From Elymus sibiricus (Eukaryota > Streptophyta > Magnoliopsida > Poales > Poaceae): DNA of 64,000 nucleotides. The stretch covers positions 445,593,531-445,657,530 of the forward strand of contig CM077665.1 in assembly GCA_039707655.1 (NCBI GenBank). Reading direction: 5' to 3'. The position numbers and the translations under genes are program-made. The notes under the pieces are model-generated. The model searched no databases. It saw nothing but the letters and a program-made list of their open reading frames with translations, and was not told where the DNA came from. This document shows positions 22,775 to 32,994 of this stretch, piece by piece (within the stretch, counting starts at the first letter, position 1; each line of letters begins with the position of its first letter).

Positions 22775-22931
22775 CTCCCTCCGTTCCTAAATATAAGTCT
22801 TTTTAAACATTTCACTAGGGATTACATACGGATGTATATAGACATAATTTAGAGTCTAGATTCACTCATTGTATTCCGTATGTAGTCTATGATGGAATCA
22901 CTAAAAAGACTTATATTTAGGAACGGAGGGA
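22775..22931. mobile_element. Stowaway MITE
   Basis: Inverted termini ctccctccgttcctaaatat at 22775 and its reverse complement ending at about 22931, 157 bp, with TA immediately to the left. The last bases of the right terminus are eroded. This TIR is standard for Triticeae Stowaway (Mariner-type) MITEs. Confidence 0.92.
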
Positions 22932-23599
22932 CAATATGTCATAAAGCATATTAAAAAACATCACTATAATAATGAATCAGGTTTAATAAAGTGGTGCTGC
23001 ATTAGATTCAATAAATTTGATTATGCAAGTTAAAGACAATAATTGGTCCAAATAAAATTCATGTCAACATGAGCTAAATTCCAACGTATTCACTTAGCAG
23101 TTATCATACCAAAAGTAATGGGGTAAATGGCTTTCAAAAACAAAAGTAGTGGGGTAAATGGCTGAGTCCTTTACCATAGAAATTCTTACAAGAATTTAAT
23201 TTTACTAATAATCTTCATGAACATGATTCTTAAGAATTGGATACTGCAATTTCAATTGTTCACACGTGCACAATATTAACATGACTTTATGCTAATTCCA
23301 AATATATTTAATGACGGAACATGCAAGCTTTATATCAATTACCTTTAGGTAATATATGAACCTTTGTATCCCCCCGACAAAAGTTAAGCCTGAGAGAAAA
23401 CTCTCATTACACTTTCGGTGCCATAATATATAAGAACGCTAATAGCAATAAGATTGATAAAATAACAACTTCTAGAAGGAAAAAAACTGCACACAACAAA
23501 AACTATTCTTACTTGGCGAATATATATATAATGCAATGCATTATTTTCTAGTAATTTGTAAACTTTACCATCAGCTTGAATCATTTGTTGTTAGATATA
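22932..23599. other. AT-rich intergenic DNA, no gene seen
   Basis: Contains a 21-22 bp direct repeat (aaaagta(a/g)tggggtaaatggct) at about 23110 and 23142, and the segment tttctagtaatttgtaaac (about 23543) that recurs on the other side of the candidate Helitron at about 25454. No coding signal. Confidence 0.5.
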
Positions 23600-25447
23600 C
23601 TAGCATGGAAGAAGCGCGGCGCACGCCGCGCCCGTGACCGATTCCGTTTGTATTTTGCCAAAATAAGTTAGAAAACAACATGTATTACGCGAGAAAATAA
23701 AATGAAAAGAAGAATAGAAATTCTATTTTTACCCTATGATCTATGTAGGCACGTAAGAAACATTAAATGATTTAATAAATTAAGTATACCGACTGGCCTA
23801 TTATTATATTTTTTCCTTTCGTAAGTAAAACAAAAGTGATGGGCACCATGGACAATGGCAAGAACATGGCTATTCTTCTTGCGTAGGTAAATGCACCGAG
23901 GGAGAAGAAGTCTCACTTTTGGTAGGGATTGTCTTGATATTTTTTCTTGATTATTGTTTACATGAATGCATAATGCTGATTTACTGTTTTTATTGTTCCA
24001 GTTTATTTGGGTGTATTGTTCTTGGTTATAATTCAATTGATATTTCGATTTATGGTTCAGGTGAGTTAATGTTTTCTGTTTATTCATGTGTTGTTCCATT
24101 TCATTGGTTTTAATGTTCCGGGTTAGTCGGGTTTATTGTTTCGGTTTATTTGGGTTATTGTTTTTGTTTACTATTCTAGGTATTGTTTAGGTAATTGTTG
24201 GTGCACTATTCACCGATGTCTTGGTGTAAAAAATAGTAATTGGTCAATAACTTAAACTTATTTTCCCCACGGGTTACTGTTCATGCAAATATATTGTTCC
24301 GGTCTATTGTTTTGTGCCTTGACAACACCATCACCGGAAAGGTACGGGAAACGATTGACGCAACTCTGCAGCGATACACCGGTGGAGAAATGATGTGTAG
24401 AAAAATTCTAAAGCTTCACTCTCCATATATGGACGTGAGGGTGGATGGGGGCGGGGGGGGGGGGGGGGGGGGGGGGAGAGAAATGATGTGCAGAAAAAAT
24501 CCTATTTTTTGAACGTGTATTTTTTTCTGGATCATTGTTCTCGAAAGGTACTGTTCACTGGTGGTTGTTGTTCATACATGTCTACTATTTATTGATATTA
24601 TTCACTACTGGCCACCTAAATGAATAGTAGAAGTGCAAAAAAAGTCAAAAATGAGAAAAAGGGAATGCTTCCCATGCTGATTTATTATTTTTATTATTTC
24701 GGTTTATTCGGGTGTATTATTCTCGGTTATAATTCAGCTACTGTATGGTCTTATAGTTCAGGTGGAAAATGATGTGTAGAAAAATTCTAAAGCTTCACTC
24801 TCCATATATGAACGTGAGGGTGGATGGGGGGAGAGAGAAATGATGTGCAGAAAAAATCCTATTTTTTGAACGTGTATTTTCTTCTGGATCATTGTTCTCG
24901 AAATGTACTGTTCACTAATGGGTGTTGTTCATACATGTCTACTATTTATTGATACTATTCACTACTGGCCACCTAAATGAATAGTAGAAGTGCAAAAAAA
25001 AAGTCAAAAATGAGAAAAAGGGAATGCTTCCCATGTTGATGTATTATTTTTATTATTTCGGTTTATTCGGGTGTATTATTCTCGGTTATAATTCAGGTAC
25101 TGTATGGTCTTATAGTTCAGGTGGGAAATGATGTGTAGAAAAATTATGAAGCTTAACTTTCCACATATGGACGTAAGGGTGGAAGAGGGGGAGAGAAATG
25201 GTGCGTAAAAAAATCCTAATTTTTTTCTAAACATGTATTTTTTTTTGGTTCACTGGTGGATACTGTTCATACATATCTATTGTTTATTGATAGTGTTCAC
25301 TACTGTCCACTTAAATTAAATGGACAGTAGAAGTGAATTTGTTTTTCAAAAAAACCAGAAAAAGTAAATGAACAGTAGAAGTGAAAAAAAAGTTCAAAAA
25401 AACCAGAAAAATCGAAAGCTTGCCGGTTTAGTATATAGTATATATTG
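23600..25447 (-). mobile_element. Candidate non-autonomous Helitron
   Basis: Minus-strand 3' end: hairpin gcgcggcg-tg-cgccgcgc (23613-23630 region), then 9 nt, then CTAG at 23603-23600 followed by T, which fits the Helitron hairpin + CTRR + T rule. The other edge near 25447 has the AT-rich tatatactatatactaaacc typical of plant Helitron 5' regions, but a clean 5' TC is not seen, so this end is approximate. No Rep/helicase. Interior holds 360-380 bp tandem repeats. Confidence 0.55.
24390..25330. repeat. Tandem repeat, about 360-380 bp unit, 2.5 copies
   Basis: Units start with atgatgtgtagaaaaatt at 24390, 24769 and 25128. Units 1 and 2 are nearly identical except that unit 1 has a run of 24 G (24453-24476); unit 3 is shorter and more diverged. 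A weaker part of the unit also lies at 23945-24065. Repeats of this kind are common inside plant Helitrons. Confidence 0.85.
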
Positions 25448-25584
25448 TTTTCTAGTAATTCGTAAACTTTACCATCAGCTTGAATCATTTGAGCAGTATT
25501 TTTTTTCCTTATTTCAATCATGAATGTCTAAGAGTCTGATCCGCAACATCCGCCCATCTGCTGCTAGCGCTGCCGCTCCTGACC

Positions 25585-25743
25585 ATAGTTTTAAATAGCG
25601 CGCTAAGCCTCTTAGCGGTGGACCTCTTCTATTCGCTATAGCGCAGTATTTAAAACGTTTGTTCATTTGTTTGGACCAAAGTCTCTTAACGCAAGACATT
25701 TTGTAAATGCTATATCGTGCTATAGCGGGCTATTTAAAACCAT
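25585..25743. mobile_element. Small Mutator-like MITE
   Basis: Inverted termini at(a/g)gttttaaatagc(g/c)cg at both ends, 159 bp, flanked by a near-perfect 10-bp direct repeat gct(c/t)ctgacc at 25575-25584 and 25744-25753. TIR plus 9-10 bp duplication fits a Mutator-derived MITE. Interior is a series of tagcg/cgcta half palindromes. Confidence 0.7.
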
Positions 25744-25753
25744 GCTTCTGACC

Positions 25754-26761
25754 CAAACATCCTTCTCCTGCTACCACCAACACCAGACATGGGGAATTCC
25801 TGACCGAGATAGTTGCTTGATCTAAAATTATAACACAAAATTAAGAGTAACATTTCATGGGGAAAGTTGCTCTCCTTTCATGAAGCTGCATATAAGCAGA
25901 TAAAAAAACAAAATTATTTTTCAGGATTCTTAAGCAAATGGGGTGATAGATCATATTCAGACACACTTATTTTGCAAGCACATGGATTTGTGGACCTAAC
26001 GTGAACCTATTACCAAACCTACAAAAAATAGAGATGGATTGGAGGGAGCATTTGGAGCCATGACCGGTTAGCCTCCACCCACATCTCTTGCCGCTTTGCA
26101 GTGCTGATATAAATGTGTCAGTTGAACTCGTCGCTCTAATCCATGGCCACCTGCGAGGACGCCGCTGACGAGGTGAATACAAGGCGGGCACCTATTCTTG
26201 AAGTCGAGATGTCTTCGTGTCACCTCGTGTTTAGATTGTTCTCTGTCAACTCGTGTCCTTTTTCTTAAATTAGATTAGAATGTCTCCTGTCCATGCTATA
26301 TTAGGATTCTGATTTGCTTCCTTATTTCTTTCTTCTGTCACCTCGTTTACCTCGCTTTCCCATTATAATTAGTCTCTCTTTTCTTCCTCATTTTTCTATC
26401 ACGACTTCAAGATAGCTTCAGAAAACTCAAAGATGTATATAAATTGGGTAGATTGGATGTAACATAGCAAGGTGGGACTATTTAATGTATGTACCAATCG
26501 CTACTTTTTCAAACAGAACAGGCTAGCCCGATTGGTTGTGCTATTATCTGATTGTCGTTAAATCTTGAGTTTGAGCCCCCCGACAGCAAATATTTTTGCC
26601 TCAAACGGGATAGGTGGGCTGGATTCATTTGGCCCACAACGCACGGGCTAGTTTGTTCGCTCGGCCCAGGTGGGCCAGATTCACTAGGCCACATCGCACA
26701 ACTTCCGTTGGCTGGACTGCGGGTTTAATTAAAAAAAAAGACTTTTTTTGCGAAACGTACT
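25754..26761. other. Low-copy-looking intergenic DNA with a tRNA-like segment
   Basis: No gene seen. At 26524-26535 tagcccgattgg matches 11 of 12 positions of the tRNA A box, and at 26568-26578 agtttgagccc matches 9 of 11 of the B box, 32 nt later. A tRNA-derived SINE head is possible but I cannot find its tail or a target duplication. Confidence 0.4.
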
Positions 26762-26770
26762 GGTGAACCT

Positions 26771-27102
26771 AAACCTGGGCAAACGCTGGGCCGGGCCGGG
26801 TTTCGGGCCGAGTTGTAAAAGCCCGACCTTCATTTCTCAAGCCCAAGTCTGGCCCGAAGGCCGAAATACTCTTTGTTTTCAAGCCCGAGCCTGGCCCGAA
26901 ATCAAGCCCGAAAGCCCGGCCTGAATGCTGTTTTTCGGTGTACGCACGTGCAAGCCTGGCCCGAAGCCCGAAAGCCCGGCCCGAAATACAAAAAAAAGAA
27001 GCCCGAGCCCGACCCGAACTATCTTTCGGGCTGCAAAACAAGGTCCAAGTCCGGACCAAATGGCAAGCCCGACCCGGCCCGGGCTGCCCATGCCCGGGTC
27101 TA
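26771..27102. mobile_element. Mutator-like MITE built of cccga repeats
   Basis: 332 bp bounded by a perfect 9-bp duplication ggtgaacct (26762-26770 and 27103-27111). Inverted termini include cctgggca...gggccggg and cccgggca...gggccggg. The interior is a dense series of agcccga/cggcccgaa motifs. No transposase. Confidence 0.75.
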
Positions 27103-27189
27103 GGTGAACCTGACAGAAGCAATGCGCGCTTTATTATTAGGTAAAGATATGTGAACCCTAGTGCCCACATGATATTAAATTAAATTTTT

Positions 27190-27285
27190 GTGGGAGAGGA
27201 TCTATGTAGGTAGCTTGCTACATGGGTCCTCATCTGTCGCTCTAGCGTTGCACTACTGCTAGGGCTTGGCACACCCCAACCAAAT
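27190..27285. repeat. Dispersed repeat, second copy at 28213-28308
   Basis: Both copies share ttgtgggagaggatct, then g(t/c)ag..(t/c)gctacat, gtcg(c/g)tcta(g/a)cgttg and ctagggc..g(g/c)c(a/g)ca(c/t)ccc, about 80 percent alike by eye. The 900 bp between them holds three smaller inserted elements. Possibly ends of one old element; the TIR type is not clear. Confidence 0.5.
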
Positions 27286-27350
27286 CAACATAAAATTGTT
27301 GGTTGAAAATGTAGCACAAAATCATTTAGGTGTATTTATTAAAAAAACAC

Positions 27351-27527
27351 TGTTCGAGATGTCCCCCGATATGCCGATAAATCGGCCGATTTTTATCGCT
27401 TACTAGTGTCTGACCGATAAGATAAATTGACCGATATGACGATAAATTGGTCGATATGCCGATAAATAGGCGATTTACCCCTTATCCCGAGTCGACCGAT
27501 AAGTTTCCGATAAGCGATATCCCCAAC
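27351..27527. mobile_element. Small inverted-repeat element rich in cgataa
   Basis: Starts tgttcgagatgtcccc, ends gatatccccaaca (reverse complement tgttggggatatc), 177 bp. The interior repeats ccgata/gataaa. Flanks are both ttaaaaaaa-type, so a target duplication is possible but low-complexity. MITE assignment is tentative. Confidence 0.45.
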
Positions 27528-27693
27528 ATTAAAAAAAACATATTTTTGTTGGATTATCACACTCCAACCAATTTAAACATTATAATTCTTTATGTAATAA
27601 TTACACAAACCAAATCAAAAGGAGTTTTAACAAATCAAACCATATAGTTTCCTAGGTGGCTTGATTATTAGGATAACTGATTTTGTTGGTTTC

Positions 27694-27763
27694 AAACCTT
27701 TCTCGGCTTTTTGGGTAAGATCAAGTGTGGTATTTGTTCTTATCAACTTAATACATGATCTAT
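27694..27763 (+). pseudogene. Second U2 snRNA 5' fragment
   Basis: acctttctcggctttttggg, then taagatcaagtgtggtattt and gttcttatcaacttaatac match U2 nt 3 to about 66 with several changes. The branch-point-recognition GUAGUA reads GTGGTA. Similarity stops at nearly the same U2 position as in the copy at 22583. No USE or TATA at the correct distance upstream. Confidence 0.75.
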
Positions 27764-27778
27764 CAAAAATTCAAGTCA

Positions 27779-28159
27779 GCTCCCAGGCTTAGGTGCTCCC
27801 GGTCAGAAAAAAAATAAAACAAAATACTAGAAAATTTTAAAAAATTCCAATTTTTTTTTGTGTGGTAGATATTTTGTTGCGTGAGGTCCGCTCCAAATTT
27901 CAACCTATTTTGACATATGAGCAGCTCTCGACAAAAAAGACAAATCGGGTCAAAACAGTGCATGAACAGTAAACCTTTTTTACAGACCCCGATTTGTCTT
28001 TTTTGCCGAGAGCTGCTCAGATGCCCAAATGAGTTCAAATTTGGAGCGGACCTCACGCAACAAATTATCTACCACACAAAAAAAATTAGAATTTTTTGAA
28101 TTTTTTTAGTATTTGTTTTGATTTTTTTCGTCAACGCAAGTGCAGCTGAGCTCGGGAGC
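27779..28159. mobile_element. Foldback/MITE element with long arms
   Basis: 381 bp that folds almost end to end: ggtccgctccaaattt (about 27886) pairs with aaatttggagcggacc (about 28037), and gcagctctcgacaaaaaaga with its near-complement around 27995-28017. Outer ends gctcccaggctta / gctcccgagctca are inverted but poorer. No convincing target duplication and no coding capacity. Confidence 0.65.
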
Positions 28160-28372
28160 CAAATCGCCGCTTCCTCTATAGACTATTGTGTCCATACAAT
28201 ATAATTTTTTTTTTTGTGGGAGAGGATCTGTAGATGTAGCCTGCTACATTCATTCTCACGTGTCGGTCTAACGTTGTACTATTGCTAGGGCCGACGCATC
28301 CCAAATAAAAGAAAATAAATATTATTGAAATTATATATAAAAAACCATTTATAAAAAATATTCATCAAGGCA

Positions 28373-28485
28373 TCGATATTAGAACATACTTCCTCCGTCC
28401 CATAATATAAGAGCGTTTTTTACACTAGTGTAGTGTAAAAAACGCTCTTATATTATGGGACGGAGGAAGTATGTTCTAATATCGA
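28373..28485. mobile_element. Stowaway MITE forming a perfect 55-bp-arm palindrome
   Basis: Arms 28373-28427 and 28431-28485 are exact inverted copies with a 3-nt loop (gtg). The core is the Stowaway terminus cttcctccgtcccataatat. The palindrome goes about 15 nt beyond the normal MITE end into flank-like sequence (tcgatattagaaca), followed by an extra cggaggaagta at 28486. Confidence 0.85.
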
Positions 28486-28499
28486 CGGAGGAAGTATTT

Positions 28500-30733
28500 C
28501 TAATGAGGCCATTGGTTAGTTTAGTAGAAGGTAAGCAGCGTTGGAAATGTTGGCTACCATAAAAAGCGGGGCATCCCTCTTAGTCTTAGGTGATGGCGGG
28601 CAACATTGCGCCTCGGTGCTCTACCACGGAAAAACCAACCATGATACACCTTACCCACCCCACACCCCCTAATTCAGGTTTATAAGTCTCTCAGATTAAA
28701 TATTAATCATTAATTTTATTAATATAATATGAGCTATTTGTAAACAAGTTCGTCATTGTATTCGAATTGAGAATAAGTTTTCAATGGTACAGTTTGTAAG
28801 CCCATAACTCATATTCCACCCGCGCTTTCGACGCGGAAATATTTTCCACATGCCCTTTTTTCCCATAAAAAAGACAGGTTGATTCTCATCTTCCTCCTTT
28901 TTCCCTTTGTTGCGGTAAGCACGTCACCTTATCACGCAGACACACCAAACGAAACATTTCACCCGCGTTCGCTTCTCCCACCCCACTAATCAGAACATGA
29001 ATCAGGTGGAACCGTACGCACGAGCCTAATAAAAAACCAAAAGCCATGTCACTAAGCAATCAAGCAAGCACTCGGTAGGTGCGCACGACCGATCCACGAA
29101 CGTGACAGTTCGTCCGGGCCCGACAGGCACTCCACTGTCCAGCCAAACAATCACGTACCGATCGATCGACGAGGCGCAACCAACCCAATAACCCAACCCA
29201 GCCCGGCCACGCCGTACCGCCACCGTACGGCAGCAGGTGCGTCCGTCCGTACGACCGGTCCGGCAAGCGGATCAAGGAGCTTGACCTAACCTCCTTTTTC
29301 TTTTTTCAAACTCCAACGCACGCACGCTCCGGAAGGAAGGAAGAAAGAAACGCCATTGGCGGGTCGCACGCGTCCCGGCCCGGCCCCGTCGCCCGACCGC
29401 CCGGTCCGCTGGGCCACACGGCCTTTGCGTTGCGTTGCGTACCGATCGGACAGCGAGGGCGCGCGCACGTCGGCCTCGCGTGCCTCTGTCCGTCGCTGGC
29501 TCCGTGCGGCGGTACGCTTCCTTCTCGCTTTCTCGGTGGAGAGGAGACCCGGACGGAGGAAAAAGAGGAGACGGCGCCGTGCCACGGGCGGGTACGATTT
29601 CCGTGTACGGAACGTACGGCCACGTCCACAAGGCCAGCTGTGGCGGCGTGCGCGCATAATGCGTGATCAGGAGTCAGGAGTATTCCGCCGTACGGCTCGC
29701 GGTTGCTGGCGATGGCGCCGCCTCGTCTGCTCCGCTCACCCACTGCCCACTTGATCCTTGGCCATCTGCTCTTGTCGCCGCCCCTGTATTTTTGCTGTTG
29801 GCTGCGCTCGGCCTACCGGATAAACGACTCCATCCATCTTTGTCAAAAACACTTCAGCAGCTGAGATGCAATCAGTCGGTATTAAAAATCATTACCGGCG
29901 ACATGGCACACCACCTGAGCATACTCGTGCATGCAAAAATAAAACAAAAACCGAGCACTCGGAGCATCTGGTAGGAACATTAATTCCTGTTTGCGTGGTG
30001 GGCAGGCAGGGCGTCGTGAGCTGTGTCGGCCATGCGATCCACGCGCCACGCCTGGTCCGCGCACTGCATCACTGCAGCACTGTACCCGCCGGGCGGAGGC
30101 CGCAACCCGCAACGCCGTTTCCGTGGCGACGGGTCGGTCGGGTCGCGCGCTGGACCCGGCGGGCGGGGTGACCAGTGGCGGGGCGGGCAGGAGAGCGACG
30201 GGTACCGCACGGCGCGGGCCCCTACCACGTGCCGCGTCGCCCTCCCCATTCCGTGGTTACGGAACCGTACAAGGGCGGGTACGGAAGGGGCGACACCCGC
30301 GGGCCCCGCCGTCACGTGCCGTCGCCCTCGCCGATTCCATTCCGGCGACGCCCGCCTGCCCGCCCGCAAGAGGCGGACGCCCGACCCCCGGCCGCGCCAC
30401 GTACACGCCTGTCCTCCTGCTCCGCCATGAGTGGGCTTCTTTTCCTTGCCGCATGGCCCATCAGTCTTTCCATGGTCGAGTTGATCCAACCGATTCACGT
30501 AGAGGGAGAGGACGGGCAACGCGGTGAGCTCGACGTGTCGAGCAACGGGCCGCATCGCCGCGGTGCGGCGCAGGGAGGGCGACATGGGTGCGCCGCGCAG
30601 CCGATCCCGGCGCCCGTCCCCCTCGGCTCGAGCTCGACCCCGTCGCACGGCAAGTACTCTCCGTGGTCCTATTCGTACGCCTGGCCCCGTCCGTGTCGCC
30701 GCCAGGCGGACCCGGGGGAACACGGGACCCGCC
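28500..30733. other. GC- and CpG-rich intergenic/promoter region upstream of SAUR
   Basis: From about 29040 the sequence becomes strongly GC- and CpG-rich and remains so up to the SAUR coding region; no TE termini are seen. Long open frames on all strands here follow from the composition. It contains gtacgtacgg-type and cgtccgtccg-type short repeats and tgtcgg (30026). I read it as a low-copy, probably unmethylated gene-flanking island. Confidence 0.55.
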
Positions 30734-30739
30734 TGTCGG
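30734..30739 (+). promoter_or_regulatory. Possible auxin response element TGTCGG
   Basis: TGTCGG is the high-affinity form of the ARF-binding site and lies 37 bp upstream of the SAUR TATA box. A single hexamer is weak evidence; its relevance is inferred from SAUR genes being auxin-induced. Confidence 0.35.
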
Positions 30740-30775
30740 CGTCGGTGACTCGGAGCGCGTTCGCACCCGAGGCGC

Positions 30776-30781
30776 TATATA
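30776..30781 (+). promoter_or_regulatory. SAUR TATA box
   Basis: gcgctatatagcg at 30773-30784 places tatata 171 bp upstream of the ATG. Initiation would be expected about 30 bp downstream, in the C/T-rich tract near 30808, giving a 5' UTR of about 140 nt. Confidence 0.65.
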
Positions 30782-30951
30782 GCGACGCCTGCGCCACCCG
30801 GCCATCGCTACTCCCTACACTGTGCCTGCCTGCTGTGCTGTGCTAGGCTAGCTCATTCACTGCGCGCGGCCGACCTCGCCTCGGTATCTTCTCCATCCTC
30901 CTCCGCCATTACTCCACACCACGCCTTCGTGGAAGGGAAGGGAAGGGGACG

Positions 30952-31308
30952 ATGAAGAAGGGGGGGCTGCTGCGGTGCGTGTCGACGGGGGCCTGCAGGG
31001 TGGCGCCGGGGGCCGTGGCGGAGATGGCGATCTCGCCGTCGTCGGCGTCGGGGAAGGTGCCGGCGGGGCACGTGCCGGTGGAGGTGGGCGCGGAGGGGGA
31101 GGAGACGGAGCGGTTCCTCGTGCCGGCCGAGCTGCTGGGCCGCCCGCCCATCGCCGAGCTGCTCCGCCGGGCCGCGCAGGAGTACGGCTACGCGCGCCGC
31201 GGCCCGCTCCGCATCCCCTGCCCCGTCGCCGCCTTCCGCCGCCTCCTCGGCGCGCTCGCCGGTGGGGACAGGGGCCTCACGCCCGTCTACTACGCCGTCG
31301 TCGTCTGA
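30952..31308 (+). CDS. SAUR family protein (small auxin-up RNA), intact
   Basis: Single-exon gene of 118 codons, ATG at 30952 (gacgATGaag), TGA at 31306-31308. The SAUR-specific domain is complete: GHVPVEVG (residues 39-46), RFLVPAELL (54-62), then a helix IAELLRRAAQEYGY (67-80) and GPLRIPCPVAAFRRLLGAL (84-102). Family length is usually 90-190 residues without introns, as here. SAURs inhibit PP2C.D phosphatases at the plasma membrane and so keep H+-ATPases active, promoting cell expansion; some restrain growth instead. No signal peptide; the basic N-terminus (MKKGGLLRC) and Cys could aid membrane contact. A TATA box and TGTCGG lie upstream, and an AATAAT element at about 31545 could serve polyadenylation. 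The subfamily cannot be set from sequence alone. It is the only intact host gene seen. Confidence 0.93.
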   Translation: MKKGGLLRCVSTGACRVAPGAVAEMAISPSSASGKVPAGHVPVEVGAEGEETERFLVPAELLGRPPIAELLRRAAQEYGYARRGPLRIPCPVAAFRRLLGALAGGDRGLTPVYYAVVV

Positions 31309-32839
31309 TCCACGAGCGAGCGAGCTCTCGTATTCGTTATAGCTTAATTTTAGCGTGATCTTGTTCCATTTCTTGAGGGGTGGTGGCCGGTGCAGGGTTG
31401 TGTGCATGTGTTTGTGCTGTTCGGTGGTTGTGCGTGCCTTCTCCATCGAGGGCTGAGGCTTCTAGCTAGACTCCGTTTGGAACTCTTTAGTTCTTCTTCT
31501 TCTTCTTCTTCAGTTCTTGCTACTTTTCCTCTCTTTTTCTGGGAAATAATATGTATGTAAATTTGTACATCCAGATCTATGATGAGATGCTACTGAATTC
31601 TATCAACTACTACGTGCAAATCTTCACCTTCCTGTCGTTTCAGTCTCTTTTCATTAAACCCCCTGTTCTTCAGTGGTCTTCTTCTTCTTTTGCGGGTGTT
31701 CTTCATGCAGCTATAACGAATTTCCTCCCGTTAGTTGAGAACTTTTACCCCGACACCCTTAGATCAGGCGCAGTCCAGATGAGATATGCATGACCCAGAG
31801 AAGCCCATCGTTTATCTGCTACCTTGTCTCATGTGCCAACTTTTAGCTGACTGTCTTCGGCCTCGGTGAGCGTATACATACACGTCCTATGTGATTTTTG
31901 GCGAAATCCATAACAGAACGCATATCTATCCAAACAGAAGAAAAAGAAACCAGATCTTGTTTTTCTCATGGTACTGGCTTTCTTTTGCTAGATATTTTCT
32001 GCTCGGTCCTTCCATTTTGGCCACTCTCTGCCGTGCATGTTGCTTCAGAGTTCAGTCGCCAGTCTAGCTCTAGCAGTCTAGCTAGTCTCAACAACTCTCC
32101 CCAAGGTCCAAGGACAGCGTAAAGAAAGAAGAGCCAGCAAGGAATTTAAGGAGCGCACGCACTATTTTTTAAGCCAGGCATGGAAATGAAGGCCTCTGCT
32201 TTCTGCTGGTACGACAGAATTCGAAGCTCGCCCAGCGGCCTTAATCAAAAGAAAAGGACCAGCGATCACCACCAAGTGTAGTTTTTCTCTAGTAAAAGAT
32301 CACCAAGTAGTACAAGTATATGGTTGATTGTAGGAATAAATTTCGGCAGGCACCAAGTAGTACGAGTATATGGCTGATGATCTGCAGGAATAAAATTCCA
32401 AAAGCGTCTGGAGACACCGGAGAATAGCCCGAGAAAGGAAGGGCGGGCGGAGGTGATAAGACTGGAACGGAATCACTCTACAGCTTTGCTAATAGCCTAG
32501 TAATATGGTCTAGGGTCAGTAAACAAACAGGCAAGCGGATGACGACCGAATCCAAAGCGGAGGTGGTCGCTAATCAATCAAGGTGGCACGCACAAATTAG
32601 CTAGTAACTTGGTTGTATCTACTGCTCACTACCAGAAGCTGGATCTGGACGTACTTGTCCTGGGTGACCTATTTTCCTGTGGGATTCTGGCCGTGGGGAA
32701 AAGTACCATACACTCTTTCTCTTACTAGGATCGTGGGAGCTTTTAGTTGTTTGTGCGGATAAGTTTGATGGCATGGAGACAGGGAAGGCACTTACTGATT
32801 TGGCTGCTAACGGAACGCCTTTCCTCGGTGTGTCTAGGT
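31309..32839. other. SAUR 3' UTR and intergenic DNA
   Basis: Begins with the 3' UTR (TTC microsatellite at about 31495-31510). From 31600 on I see no gene or TE terminus. A short duplication, caccaagtagtac(a/g)agtatatgg, occurs at about 32302 and 32350. Confidence 0.5.
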
Positions 32840-32994
32840 CACATCTAGATGTGATATAGTTATTGCACATCTAAATGATTAAATCAAGCACAAAAAGAAA
32901 AAGGAAAAGAAAAAGAAAATACCCATACGAATCTTCATGTAAGATCAATGATATAACACTTAGATGTGCAATATTTATCTCACATCTAGATGTG
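32840..32994. mobile_element. MITE with palindromic termini cacatctagatgtg
   Basis: Left end cacatctagatgtgatatag and right end (reverse complement) cacatctagatgtgagataa, followed by the inverted block tattgcacatctaa in both arms; 155 bp with an A-rich middle. The terminal 14-mer is itself palindromic. No clear target duplication. Confidence 0.7.

Noticed and set aside
26769..27170. Overlapping Pro/Arg/Gly-rich open frames
   Set aside because: They come from agcccga repeats of a MITE with a proven 9-bp TSD.
28385..28475. microRNA precursor
   Set aside because: The hairpin is a perfect MITE palindrome; without small-RNA data it is better called a Stowaway element.
29286..30846. Many overlapping open frames of 100-250 codons upstream of SAUR
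   Set aside because: Very high GC removes stop codons on all six frames. Products are Arg/Pro/Ala-rich without domains or plausible splice structure.
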